From Aphelocoma coerulescens (taxonomy: Eukaryota; Chordata; Aves; Passeriformes; Corvidae): 64,000 bases of DNA. Shown piece after piece: positions 13,782 to 25,582 of this stretch. The stretch is from contig NC_091016.1 in NCBI RefSeq assembly GCF_041296385.1, forward strand, positions 18,637,497 through 18,701,496, read 5' to 3'. The translations under genes and the position numbers were made by a program. How positions within the stretch are numbered: the stretch's first letter is position 1; each line of letters opens with the position of its first letter. The notes under the pieces were generated by a model. That model was given only the letters and a program-made list of their open reading frames with translations, had not been told where the DNA came from and ran no database searches.

Positions 13782-14619
13782 ACAAAAAAAAAAAGGACTT
13801 TTCGTTTTTGTAAAATCTAAATTCCACATCCAAACTCACCTCCTGACTATATCTGTCCTCCAGCCTGAAAGCACAGTGGCTGAATTCAAGCTTCACAGAT
13901 GAGTGGCACTGCAGGATGTCAACAGGTTACTGAAATTAGCAGTCTAATCACCAGGGGAATAAAAAATGTACACTCTCCAGCTGAAAGTCAACCTATTAAC
14001 TTCCAACCGTGTACAGTGAAGAACAGTGGGTGGGCTGAAATTTGCTTACAGTGAGCTGAACCCCAGTAAGCAAACAGGCTGCTGCACTCAAAATGAAGGA
14101 ACAGTGACAAGGAAATTACAATATAGGTAAGTGGAGGTGTTACAACCAAGACTGCTCCTCATCTGTCCTCTTTCCATGACTGTCCATGATAATAGGGAAT
14201 AGTTTGTGTTAACTGACTAACCAAAAAATTTATATCTATATACATGTATGTAAGTGTGTGTGTGTACCCTCACATAAATATAAATAAATATATTCCACAT
14301 ATAGATGTGTATTCCACTAAATGGACATTTCCACAGGAAGGGCTTACCTGTAGGTAACACCAAGTCTCTTAAACCAGTTCATGCCTCTAAACAAATCTCA
14401 ACAAAAAGGATCACAAAGGGAGAAAAAAATTTTCAAATTTAGATGCCTTATTGAGTGGCACCATCTGTTTTCTATGGGAGATGAAGGGAATAGCTTGAAA
14501 CCACCCTGATAGCTGTTGGAGGGACAACATAGCAGAGCATAAGCAATCCAGAAGGATGCTGGAATGAGCTGATAATTCCTTCTCCAAGTGATAGAGGAGC
14601 CAAGAAGTGCTATTAATGG
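13782..14619. other. Intronic DNA with TG/TA simple repeat
   Basis: AT-rich sequence following the orphan frame. It includes an imperfect TA/TG simple-repeat stretch around 14,230-14,315 (TATATC, GTGTGTGTGT and ATAAATAAATAT units). No gene seen. Confidence 0.5.
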
Positions 14620-14660
14620 TGTTGTGGCTTAACCCCAGCCAGCAACCAAGGCCTTCTTGT
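14620..14660 (+). mobile_element. LTR-like fragment (avian ERV type)
   Basis: TGTTGTGGCTTAACCCCAGC and the bases after it match, from memory, the start of a common family of avian endogenous retroviral LTRs, which begin TG and carry a TTTAACCCCAGCC motif. Only about 30-40 bp are recognisable, with no second LTR or internal region, so this is a broken remnant. The boundary with the CR1-like piece to the right is not clear. Confidence 0.5.
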
Positions 14661-14689
14661 CACCTAGAAGGAGGGGCTGGTGGGGAATG

Positions 14690-14752
14690 TGAAATTCAAG
14701 GGCATCCTTGGCTGCAGGGACGATGGAATGGTGGAGTTTGAGATCCTTTAAA
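14690..14752 (+). mobile_element. CR1 LINE ORF2 fragment (reverse transcriptase region)
   Basis: In one plus frame this reads KGILGCRDDGMVEFEIL. That closely follows the CR1 LINE ORF2 endonuclease-region motif GSLGCSDHEMVEFKIL as I remember it. It is a short isolated remnant with no upstream or downstream ORF2 continuity. It lies about 30 bp after an LTR-like fragment, so two repeats of different classes may be juxtaposed here. Confidence 0.6.
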
Positions 14753-14759
14753 CAGTATA

Positions 14760-17700
14760 TGGATACTTTTTTAGTAAGAAAAAAACCTAAAACCTTCTTC
14801 TGAAATGTTCCTTTCTCTCATAGAACCACCTAAATTCCTATGAATCTTAATACAATTACGTAGCCAGATGAAGATATTTATACATAAGTTACAGAATCCT
14901 CTGCTAGAAAAGTAATAAGGAAATAAAAAAAACCCGTAACAAAATAACAGATATCTCAGCAGACCTAGGGATGAGGGCAGCATTCAACAAAGTCCTCTGC
15001 TTTATAAGGCCCCATTTGAACCCAAGCACAGTGAAAGCAATTTTGAAGCACTCTAAATAGACTTCTACCCTTCAGCCTGAATTGTGGTCTGTGGAGTGAA
15101 GGAAGTGTAAGTTTATCCCAGACACATCCAAATTCCTGTGGCCCAGGCTCTGTGCAGATATGAGAGCACCATCAGAAGAAATCAAGAAAACCAACACCCA
15201 AACATATTTCAACGCCTGGCCCCAAACTCAGCAGACAACAGCAGCCCTGGTGTGCTGACAAAACAAGAAAAGAATTTTTTTGTGCAGTGTTAAAACTGCT
15301 TGTTGTCTTCAGCAGATGCCACCCCTGCGTTTCCACAGCAGATAAGAAGTATGCCTCACCTGCTGCAGAGCTACAGCAGAGACGAATAGAAAGAAAAATA
15401 TCAGATTTTAGGGTTTGATGGGGTATTTTAAATACAGGTTTAGCTGTAAGTTGGAAATGTAAGCAGAAGGTAACAAAGATAACAAACAGAACCACAACCT
15501 AACAACCGAAATCTCAAGTTTTCAGCTTAATTCCGAAGGAAGCAGGAAATAGAGGTACAACAAAGTATCTTTTTTTTGTAATGGAACATGCCACATTTTT
15601 TTTCTGGACACCAGAACTTCAGTTCAATGTCACCACTAGTGACTTGTATCTGTTCTTACAGGACCTAGTAAACCTGAAATGCTGCAAGGGCATGTGGTGG
15701 TCAGGAAATACAGTATCAGTGGAGAACCTAATAGGATATGGTGAAAGTGACACAAAAGAGCATTATAATGCCATTATGCTGAACAGAGTCAAACAAAACT
15801 CTACAATACATTAGATGTTTAACAATGTTTATGGGGTAATCCAAAGAACAGTTGAGACCCTTGTGCTACATCCAACTTTTAAAAGACAACTCAGATTACA
15901 TCTTTTGGGCTGTAAAACAACAATGGACATTCCCAAGTTTGAATGTCTACACAACTGCAAACAAGTTTACTGTATCTTAAAGAAATATTTTTTGTACCTA
16001 CTTTGTATTATGTTTTTTAGATTTAAAATGAGTCTATAAGTTAGACATTTTCTTGAAAGATTATGAACTGTTTCTGAAAATACCACTGATTTAAATACCA
16101 AAGATTACAGATTTAAAGAAAATGTAAATATAATTGCCCAGACACCACACACAAGAATTTCCTAATTACTAGCAGTAGCTTTTACTTCATTCCAAAAACT
16201 GACCAGTACCTCAGAGAATATTGACTAGTAAATTAACCTAAACTTAGTGTTAATAAAAAAACATCATCTCCCTCTCTGCAATGACTAGAATCTATGAAGA
16301 TGTGTACATAAAAGCTGTCAAAGGAAAAAGAACCACCTTCCACGTGCCTGAAGTCTTGTATACTGTATTCACTATCTGCATTTAAAGAAAAAGAACATCA
16401 TGAAAGGAACACTGTGAAAATATCCTTATGCACAGTTTCTCCTCAGAGACTATAAAATGTCTTTTGGGTTTGTTTGGTTTTGGGTCTTTTGCTGGTTTTG
16501 GGTGGGGGGTGGGGTAATTTATTTTAAGGAACTAAACTCTATCCTCCCTCTTTGAAACACCGTGGTCATTGGAGCTTTGAAAAAGAGCAAAAGAGATTTA
16601 AGGGAGCGCTCATGACTGATGTCACCAGGATGCCTCCGAGGGCATTTCCACGTACAATCTGCATGATCTGCCCTTTTTCCCACTACCTAAAGCCAGGTAG
16701 AGAGAAGGAAGCCTTACCATGACTTCATTGGACTTACGCAGGTTTATATGGTGATTTGTTCAGCTCTTTCCCCAATTCTTTCCCTATCTAATACAGGCAG
16801 TAGATAAAAATCTCCCCTGAATCCTGCTTCTGCACCTCCAGGAAAAGGAAGTCTTGCTTTGTTCCCCATCCCACAAGTCCTGAAGAACACGTGACAGAGC
16901 AAACAAATTTTTGCCACTTGAATAGTAATTTCTCTCACTGACCCAAGAAACAAACATTTTGCACTTACTCAAAACTGCAAACAGACATTTATCAACTTGC
17001 ACATGGGAAAAGGAATTATTTCCTGGCCAATTTTATTTGAGAAATACTTAAAATGCCACATATATACATGCACAGACACATGAATTTGTTGTGAAGATAA
17101 CAGGCCTGAATTTTTCAGAAGCTGAGAGCAGGGTGGCAGCCAACATTCAGTTCTCACCTGATATTCTCAACACAGTCCCATGCACATAGTTAAGCACAGC
17201 CTGTACACAAATTTTCAACTGTCATTTCAAAATCACATGTTGACTCATGAAAATAACATTCTGGAATACGTGAATGGTTAAAAACATTTAAGCAAATTGA
17301 TAACAGAGCAATTTTAATAGAAAAATATCTAGATGTTTTGCATTTTAAAATGACCTTATGACACCAAACAGCAAACCTATGTTGTAAGGGAAATCTTACC
17401 TACTTCTGCCTCATTCAGGGAGAAATTTTAACATATATATGTGTGTTGAGTAACAGTGTAGTTATATTGTTTACCTGAAATCAAGAGTATATTCACCCAA
17501 CTGAATTATTCATTGCCACAAAAATCACAAGAGAAAACACAAAGATACAATAAATGGGAAGAAAAAACTTTTCCCGTTGCAAAAATTGATCCCTCCCTGA
17601 CAAGATGCATGAGCTCTTGTTGAGTTCATTAGGTAAAAAACAGGATTTCTTCTAGAAATTTTCTCATATAACACATACACCAGTATAAACACATCCTTTT

Positions 17701-20150
17701 GTTCATGAGACAAGAACATTTCACTCTATTTTTGAAAGCTAAATAGTTAAAGACATGATAGAAACAAGCCAGCTGTTATTTAATCAATAATAATAGGGGA
17801 CTGTTACTGACATGACTGACCATATTTCCTCCCAGAGGAAATAAGAAAGCTATCTAAAGGAAGATTCAATTTCTTCATTTGCTTGCCACCTTTCTTTCCT
17901 TCTAGGCAGTTGCTTCTGCTACTCTCTCCTTTTCAAAGTCACCTTATTTTCTATTTAAAAGTGCAGAAGTACCTGACAGCAAACATAACTAGGCTGGATA
18001 GCAACCAAGGTGGCAAATCTGTGACCACACTGTTCTCCTGCCTTCCAACCCCACACCAGGCTGCTGCTGCTATTTATGTAATTGTGTGCACACACAGTAA
18101 ACACAGCTTTCACATTCTGTGATGTTAAAAAAGCTGATAACCACTTCCTTGCTTCTAGCTCAGCTTCTAAAATAGAAGTATCTTCTTCTTAACACAAATA
18201 ATTAATAGCTACTTGTCACATCACTATTTACTCCAATGATAGCATTTAAAAAGCCACTAGTCTAAAATCAGTCTCAAATGAAACATATACTAACTATGTT
18301 TTATGGCTCTCTAAGCATATTACCAAACATTCAGGATAGTCAATCCATCAATTAGGATTTTATTTACTTAAATCTTGATTAATTTTTTAAATGTTTTAAT
18401 CCATAACTCATTGCAGAGATCATACAAGATAGAATCAAAAGAAATAATTGAGTATCAGTTTAACCTTTAAAGATAGAAAAGATAATGAGTTATCAGTTTA
18501 TTTTTGTTACACGTTGTCATTAGGAGATATAATATGCAAAGTTACCTACAAATATAAATAAAGTGCTAGCACTCCTGTCAGTACACTAGAGCAATATAAC
18601 TGCTTTTAGTACTGGTTATAAACAAAAGTTACCAAAAAGTGAAGATGAAACACTGTATTTTCAATTGTCTTTCTTAATTAACCTCATCTAATCTCAAACA
18701 AATATATAGCTAAAATACCCAAATTCACATGCTGTAGACCTTTTCAGCTCAAAATATTTCTCCCAGGGTGCACTCCTCAGCTACAACCTTGACACTACGG
18801 AGCCACTCTGCTACAAAGGCTGCAATAAAGCAAGTGCCACCTCCAATGTAAAATAAGTGAAAATAAATTGCCTTCACAACACCAGCTTCCCCTTTTCTCT
18901 TTCAAAGTTTCAAACCAAACTTGACAACAGTGAGATTGCCCCTAAAAGAACACTTAGACATAATGTAAACCATCTTTTCCCAGTACTGCCTGCAAGCAAC
19001 ACTCCAGAACTTGGGTCCGGAAAAAAAAGAAGCCTCCACTAAGGAGTTAACTATTCTTCTATGAAAATGTGAAAAACTGTAGCTTTTTCTGTCTATTAGA
19101 TTCTGCTATTCTGTCCTAGGAAAAACTTGAATATAATACAAATAATATACTTTTCTTGATCTGGAGGCAGCAAAAAGGCCATCAGATTTTATGCCCAGTG
19201 TCACTCTCAAATAAAGATGGCAGAATTTCCTATCTCTTCAGAAGAAGCTCATACCCCATTTTTTTTTCGCTTCCTTTTATAAAATTAGTTGCCATCAAGT
19301 GAAATTTTATTTGGAAGAAATGTTGCTTACTCTACACTTCTCTAGAATAACCTTTTTTGGCCTACAGGAAGTTGATGACAACAAATCCACACTTCATAAC
19401 AGTTGCAATGCCCAGACAAAATAATAATCTGTGAGCATATTTAGTATTAGACAAGACAAAAACTGAAAAACACTCTAGCTAAGAAGTTATTTTCAGTTTG
19501 AGATAGCTTACAACTCCTATCTGCAGGGACACAACTACTTATGGCAAAGTTTTTCAGAACTCTACACATCCAAATAACCAAATGAGAACACATCACTGAC
19601 ACACGTGGAGACACTAAGAGGTGCGGTAAATAAACAAAATTACTGACTATGTAATAAAAAGCATCAAAATCAGCTGGCTTTTAAGACAGCATTACTGATG
19701 AGCCAGAACATCTATTTTTGCCCCATGTAGATTTGGAGGATACCTGCCATGAAATCACTACAGCAGTGTACAAACCAGAGCCCTCTGTATTTGGATTTCT
19801 GACCTACAGCATCACACCAGCCCTAGCCATGAAGGCACACAATCACGCAAGAAAAGCCAGGAGCTGCTACAAATTCAACCTGATAGTCTACAGTCAGCTG
19901 TCTGTATACACCAGGTATTCAAGTCAGCATGCAAATAAAAGAGAATTTAGCTTTCTATGCCTGTGTGTCTAAACTCAGTCTGTGTACACTGCACGCAACG
20001 ATGCAGTAATGCTCACACAAATGCAGCAGCAGAAGTCATCAAGCCACCACAGCACAGAGCTTATAATAACATTCCCCCACTACCACTAGTGAAGCTGCTC
20101 TGCTAGGATGAATCTGGTAGCACAGGACCCTCTGCTTTATATTGTAGCAC
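14760..20150. other. Intronic DNA, no gene seen
   Basis: AT-rich sequence. Two adjoining plus frames at 15,581-15,814 and 15,815-16,039 have no recognisable motif. A G-rich patch lies at 16,500-16,514. Nothing supports a gene. Short A/T runs are common. Confidence 0.45.
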
Positions 20151-20161
20151 ACTATTTTCTC

Positions 20162-20284
20162 CTGACACTCTGGTTGGATGGGACTCTGAGCAACCTGGTC
20201 TAGGCAAAGGCAATGTCCATGGAGGGGGTGGAACAAGATGATCTTTAAGGTCCCTTACAACCCAAACCATTCTAAGATTCTATG
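20162..20284 (+). mobile_element. CR1 LINE 3' end
   Basis: The segment follows the CR1 3' terminal sequence closely: a GGTTGGATGGGACTCTGAGC block, then GATGATCTTTAAGGTCCCTT, then CAACCCAAACCATTCTA. It ends in two octamer units, ATTCTAAG and ATTCTATG (20,269-20,284), the hallmark of CR1 3' ends, which lack a poly(A) tail. The copy is 5'-truncated, as is usual for CR1, and modestly diverged. It identifies the host as a sauropsid, most likely a bird. The 65-codon minus-strand frame at 20,039-20,236 overlaps this element antisense and is not a gene. Confidence 0.93.
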
Positions 20285-23200
20285 TTCTCTTCTGTCTTTG
20301 TAGCCATTTTCAAAAATAGGCAGGTCCTTCACACATCTCTGCACACTTCTCACTCTTACTTAATATACACGGTTGATCATTGTGCAAATATAGCTTCACT
20401 TTGCCCCACTTCTACCCTCATAATATTTTCTTTTGACAATCATACTTGCTAGATTTGAACAAACTAATTTAAGCACCCATTTGTTAAAACAGCCTGATTC
20501 AGTCAGGAGAAATAGCTATTTAGTGTCATCAACAACAGGTCAACCTGAGGCAAATGCAAAGTTTAACTGAACAGTTAATGTTTGCAATGTAAACTGCAAA
20601 AATTTGATTTAGTGTTCTCCCTGAAAACAGCAGTTTGACCTTCCTATAATGACCAGAAATACGTTAGAACTGAACAACATTTAAAAGGAATGGGGGAAAG
20701 CTCCTGTTATACCTTAAGACCACAGAAAACCCATTTTAAATAAAGATACATCAATGACTTAAACTGCTCAAAAAGTTGCTTTAACTACTTGTTTCCTGGG
20801 GTTTCTTAATTATAATATGAATGACCCCATGAAAGAACACTTCCAATAGGATGTTATTCCTTGGTTATTGTGAGGACTTCTCAGCTTCCTTCCTGCACTC
20901 TACAAGATCTCATGATTAAAGTTGGGTGGTTGACCTGGAAAATTCTGCCTCATGTGATAAGACATTAAATTTCAAAAAAGACACAATAGCTAAGCACACA
21001 AGCCTTCTTTCAAAAAAACACAAAGAACACAGAACTCTTTTTGAATAGGCTTTATTGCTGTATTAATAGCTGAAATGCAGAGCAGTCGAGGGAGCAAAGC
21101 TCTCTTTTCCTCATTTGAACTCACTCAACTGGCACAGGATTTCTTTCCCACTCTCCCAATCCCTTGGGTCCCTACAAATCAAGACCAAAACAGGACCCAG
21201 CTGTCTCAGCTTGTTGTTCAAGCCCATTCAATTACAGCTGGAAGGCGGAATATTTCCTGGCACAACTTTCCTCTGGGATACTCACTCATGTGAACAAAAC
21301 CTACAAACTGAGCAGGTTTCACCCACTGCTGGGTACTGGGCTTGTTAAATGTACTTCCTACACTCTGAAGAAAGTGCTTAAGTAGTTACTGCTTTAATTA
21401 AGAGCTAGCAAATGAATTCACATAAAAAACATTAACAGCAAAGAAACCATAATGATGTAGTTGTCCTGACCACCAAGGAGCATGAGAGGATCTTTCTCTC
21501 ACTCAAAGTCCTGTAATCATTTCTATAGTCAAGATACAGATATTCCACTTGACTGTGCCAAGCTTGTGCTAAGCATGCACAAGATGAGGTGCTATCAGAG
21601 AGTATAAACACAAAGCAGGTGTGTTAAATTTGGGGATTTCAGTGGGGAATATTTCTTTGAATGTAAAAAAAATGTTGTCACTTATATGTTTGCAAGCCTT
21701 CTGTCAAAGGATTTAAAAAATCTACAAATAAAAAATATCCAGTCACACATGCTCCAGGGTAGTCATAAGAATGTCATCCCTGTCTGTGAACATACAAGAG
21801 AATACCAGCCAAGACTTCAAGCTAAGCAACAGCAATATGAGAAAAATATTTCCAAATACAGAGTAATTCCAGTTATTTGAGTCAAAGGACGAAAATTCAA
21901 TTCTTAGCACTTTACTCCTATTTAGACTGCTCTGAGTACTCACAAACAGACTGCTCTCACAAACATTCTTCAATTTATTTTTATTTTAGTCATGAACAAA
22001 AATTCTTGAAGGAGAGAAAAGACAGATACACAAATTCTCTTCCCTTCTTGCTTCCATCTGCTGGTCAGACAAGTCTTCTAAGGCACTACTCTTTGGCTTC
22101 TGGACTGTGTGGGCACTACTAAAGTTCACAAGTAACTGAAAGAAACTCAAGGATATACAAACTTAAATATTCTGTACAAAAGTCCACAGCTCAAGTAGAA
22201 ATTATTTTCAAGTCCAAAAGGTAGAAAGCTACTATTAAAGGATACCAAATACTGTTTCTATTATCCCTATAAATAAGTCTTTTCAAAAACTCTAATGAGA
22301 CATTCCATTTACTGTCATTACTTTAATATGCATTAAATGCAATGTCCCTGTTAAAATGCATGGCTTTGCAAAACACCACAGCTTTCCCCCACACTTATTC
22401 AATACTTTAACCTCACAATGCTTTGTTAATGCATATTGATACCAACTGTAGCACAGCAGAAAAACAATGCCACTCCTGACAACAGCGTAAGTATTTGGTG
22501 CAATGTCTCCAGAGCTGATTATTCTGCGGAAGCTGATAACAGACATTCACCAAAAATCTTTTGAAAGTGCTTAGAATCAAAACAAACAAACAAAAAAAAA
22601 ACCCAACAAAAACCAAACAGGTCAGGAAACCAAAATAAGGAAGCCACAACCTGGTTTCAACTGTCTACAGCCTATCCACAGTAACTGATACCAGAGAAAT
22701 ACTGTAATTGCGTTGTAGTAAACTACTACATTCATTTTTGTCCTAAAAATTGAAACAAATCAAGAACATTTGAAATATGTTCAGAAATATGTCCCTTCAG
22801 ATACACGCTGACATTAATGCTCAATTACAGTTTAAACATCATCTGTATTAACCAAAATATCCCATGCTTTCTTTGTGTCTAGTATCCATTTTCCTTTATA
22901 ACTTCCTCTGTGAATACTGATTAGCCTTGTTAGCTTCTATGCTAATGAAGGTACATGAACAAATAAAAGCTGTGCAACACAGGGAATCCACCTCCGGAGA
23001 TTCAGCTTTGCACTGATCTGTCAGTATTACTTTGTCAGGACTAGTAAAGCTCTATCTAAGACCTGTTCCAGCTATCTCAGAAGATCACTGATACAGAATC
23101 CCATAACTCAGGATTTGCACTGATTCCCAAGCTGAAACCTCTCCCACTGCAATTTGCTCTGTAACACAACTCTCAGTGTTGCTGTCAGGATGCCTAAATG

Positions 23201-25490
23201 ACCTTTCAAGCGATTTGAGTTGTGCATGGTGGCCATACCATTTGCTTGTTTTACAAATATGATTTTAACAAACTGAGACAAAATATGGCTATTACTAACT
23301 AAAGGAAATCAGAATTAAGCACATTACATTTGGTATCTCATTTCCATTATACTTAGTACCTCAGCAACATACCCCTTTAAAAGGCTTCAAGTAATGCAAC
23401 ATTTGAAATTATAATTTATGTACGTGTAGCACCCAGTAAGAAGCAAAAATGATTCATTAGCTCTGCAGCAGACAAAAAAAAAATCAAATTAGCTACACAG
23501 CTCTGAGTAAATAACAGCTGCAGTCTTTTAAGAAATGGTCAGCTGGTGTTAAAATTAGAGATGAATGCTGCTCCTGCAGACCATAATGGGCATTACTCTT
23601 CAAAGGCTCCAAACACCAGCCATTGGATCAACAGTGAAATAGATCCTCAGTTCTTCAACAAGGACACCTAATGCTCAAGAAAACTGTTCACTTCAGAAAT
23701 TTGACTAACATCAGTATTGTGTAGTCTAGACAAGAAAGAAATGAAGTTCAGCAACTAGATTATACTGTCAGTATTGTATGATCAGTGCACTCATTTTTCA
23801 GTGTAAAGTACATATCCATGTTCCAAACACATATCTGATTATGAAATCCAGTTATCAATGAATGGGCTACAAAAGTTCACACAGTGCTGAAGATTCTATA
23901 GCTATAGCAGAAGTCTGGGGATTTGACTATTTTTAAAAATCCTATATGATCTTATGCATATATCAAAGAAGGCCTCACAATTTTAAATAAAATTTGAGAT
24001 AGCCTCAAAGTCATGTTTTACCTGAAGACTGCTCTCTTGCAATTACTATGTATTACATAACTAAATAGCCCCAGCATCTGCAAACAACTGAATTTCTCAG
24101 ATAAAGCACAAATTCAGCAACACTAATATAGTACAAAACAATATTAATGTCAAATAAAAGGCCAAAGTGCAAGAATGATGAGTTAATAGTTTCCTTCCCA
24201 AAATACGGTACCTTTCCCACAAAGCAGAGAAACAAGTCGGGGAGAAAAAAAACCTGATAAAAAATGGCACAAGGCTATTAAACAGAAAGGAACCATTCCC
24301 TGGCTCAGCCACTGCCAGAGTGACAGCGCTATGCAAGACCCAAAAGAGAAACTTTAGCCTGCCTCTTGCCACTCTTCCCAAGGCTGTTCTCCTGACCTCT
24401 AAATTTCGTACCTCAGTGATGCCAGTGAGACAAATGACCTCCCAGTAGAGCCAGCAGGATGACTTACCCAGTAGCTACCACAGTACTTTAATGGGAACCC
24501 ACATATAAAAGTAGCTGCACCGGCAGAACCGAGGACTGAAACAGCACAGCATTACATTTTCAGAAATGCCAGGCAGCCATCACATCACTACTAAGTCCAA
24601 CAGCCTAGAACTTCTTCCAGGAGACAAAAAATTACACAGCCTCCAACCACCTTCACCTTTTATTTTAAACACCTTGTATTTTAAACTGATTCAACTGATG
24701 ACTGCAAACAACGAAAGACAATCCTTACCTCCTTTTGCAAACATCAAACACATCTCATCTGAGACTGGGACATCCATAAAGAGAGCTGACAAGTTGCATT
24801 AGAGCAAAATCAAGTATAAAGTCTGTGTGATAGCACATTTATTTGCATAATAGACTACATGAGCAAACAAAACCAAATGTTCCTGGAGGAAAGAGGTTTG
24901 GTTTCCTGAATATATCCCTACACAAGAACTTGGAAGTGAATTATTTTTATGGAATGAAAAATGTTCAAACATGTAACAGTTGCAAAGCCTCAAAATAGTG
25001 TTATTTCAAACAGGCTTGAATACTTGAGACAAAACAAGGGAACACTAGGTAGATTTGCCAACAGTTCACTAATACTGCTCTTTTAACCTTCAAAGTAGTC
25101 AATATCTATGATAACTTGGTAGAGAAAAATGCCACACAGAATCCTCTACCTTAACAATTTGAAATACCCAAAAATTCAGTTAAGAATATTCTAAAATAAC
25201 ACATTCTGAGCAGTATAGATATTTATATAAATATATTATTTTAGGCAGTGACACTTCTTTTAAATGAAAACTTTCTCAGCAGTTCTCAGTAAGAAAAAAA
25301 TTATGCGTACACCACACGTATGTTTCTTTTTAATGTCCCCCCTTCCCTCTGACAGCTTCACCTTACTTGATGCACAGTGGTGAACATTAAAATACAAATT
25401 CCATTTTATACTGGTATTAAATTAACTTGATGTAATTTCTGTCAAGCAGGTGCATCTGTGTAAGAGCTGCTTTAATACTCATCTATTTTT
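20285..25490. other. Intronic DNA, no gene seen
   Basis: AT-rich sequence with a CAAA/A-rich simple stretch around 22,575-22,618. Open frames are below 100 codons and without motifs. No repeat family recognised. Confidence 0.45.
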
Positions 25491-25494
25491 CTAT

Positions 25495-25582
25495 ATGCTA
25501 TACCTATATATACTATATATCAATTATATATAGTATATAATATATACTATATATATAATTATATATAATATATATATATAAA
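25495..25582. repeat. TA-rich microsatellite with AT palindrome
   Basis: A stretch composed almost only of A and T in TATA/ATAT units. Within it, 25,525-25,555 is a perfect inverted repeat of 15-bp arms around one central base, the arms containing TATAG and CTATA. Such sequences can extrude cruciforms and are prone to breakage and length change. A second, less regular TA/TG stretch is at about 26,107-26,180. Confidence 0.85.

Noticed and set aside
16500..16514. G-rich run as a G-quadruplex
   Set aside because: Only three separated G-runs are close together; a fourth needs a long loop, so the case is weak.
20039..20236. 65-codon minus frame
   Set aside because: It is antisense to the CR1 3' end at 20,162-20,284.
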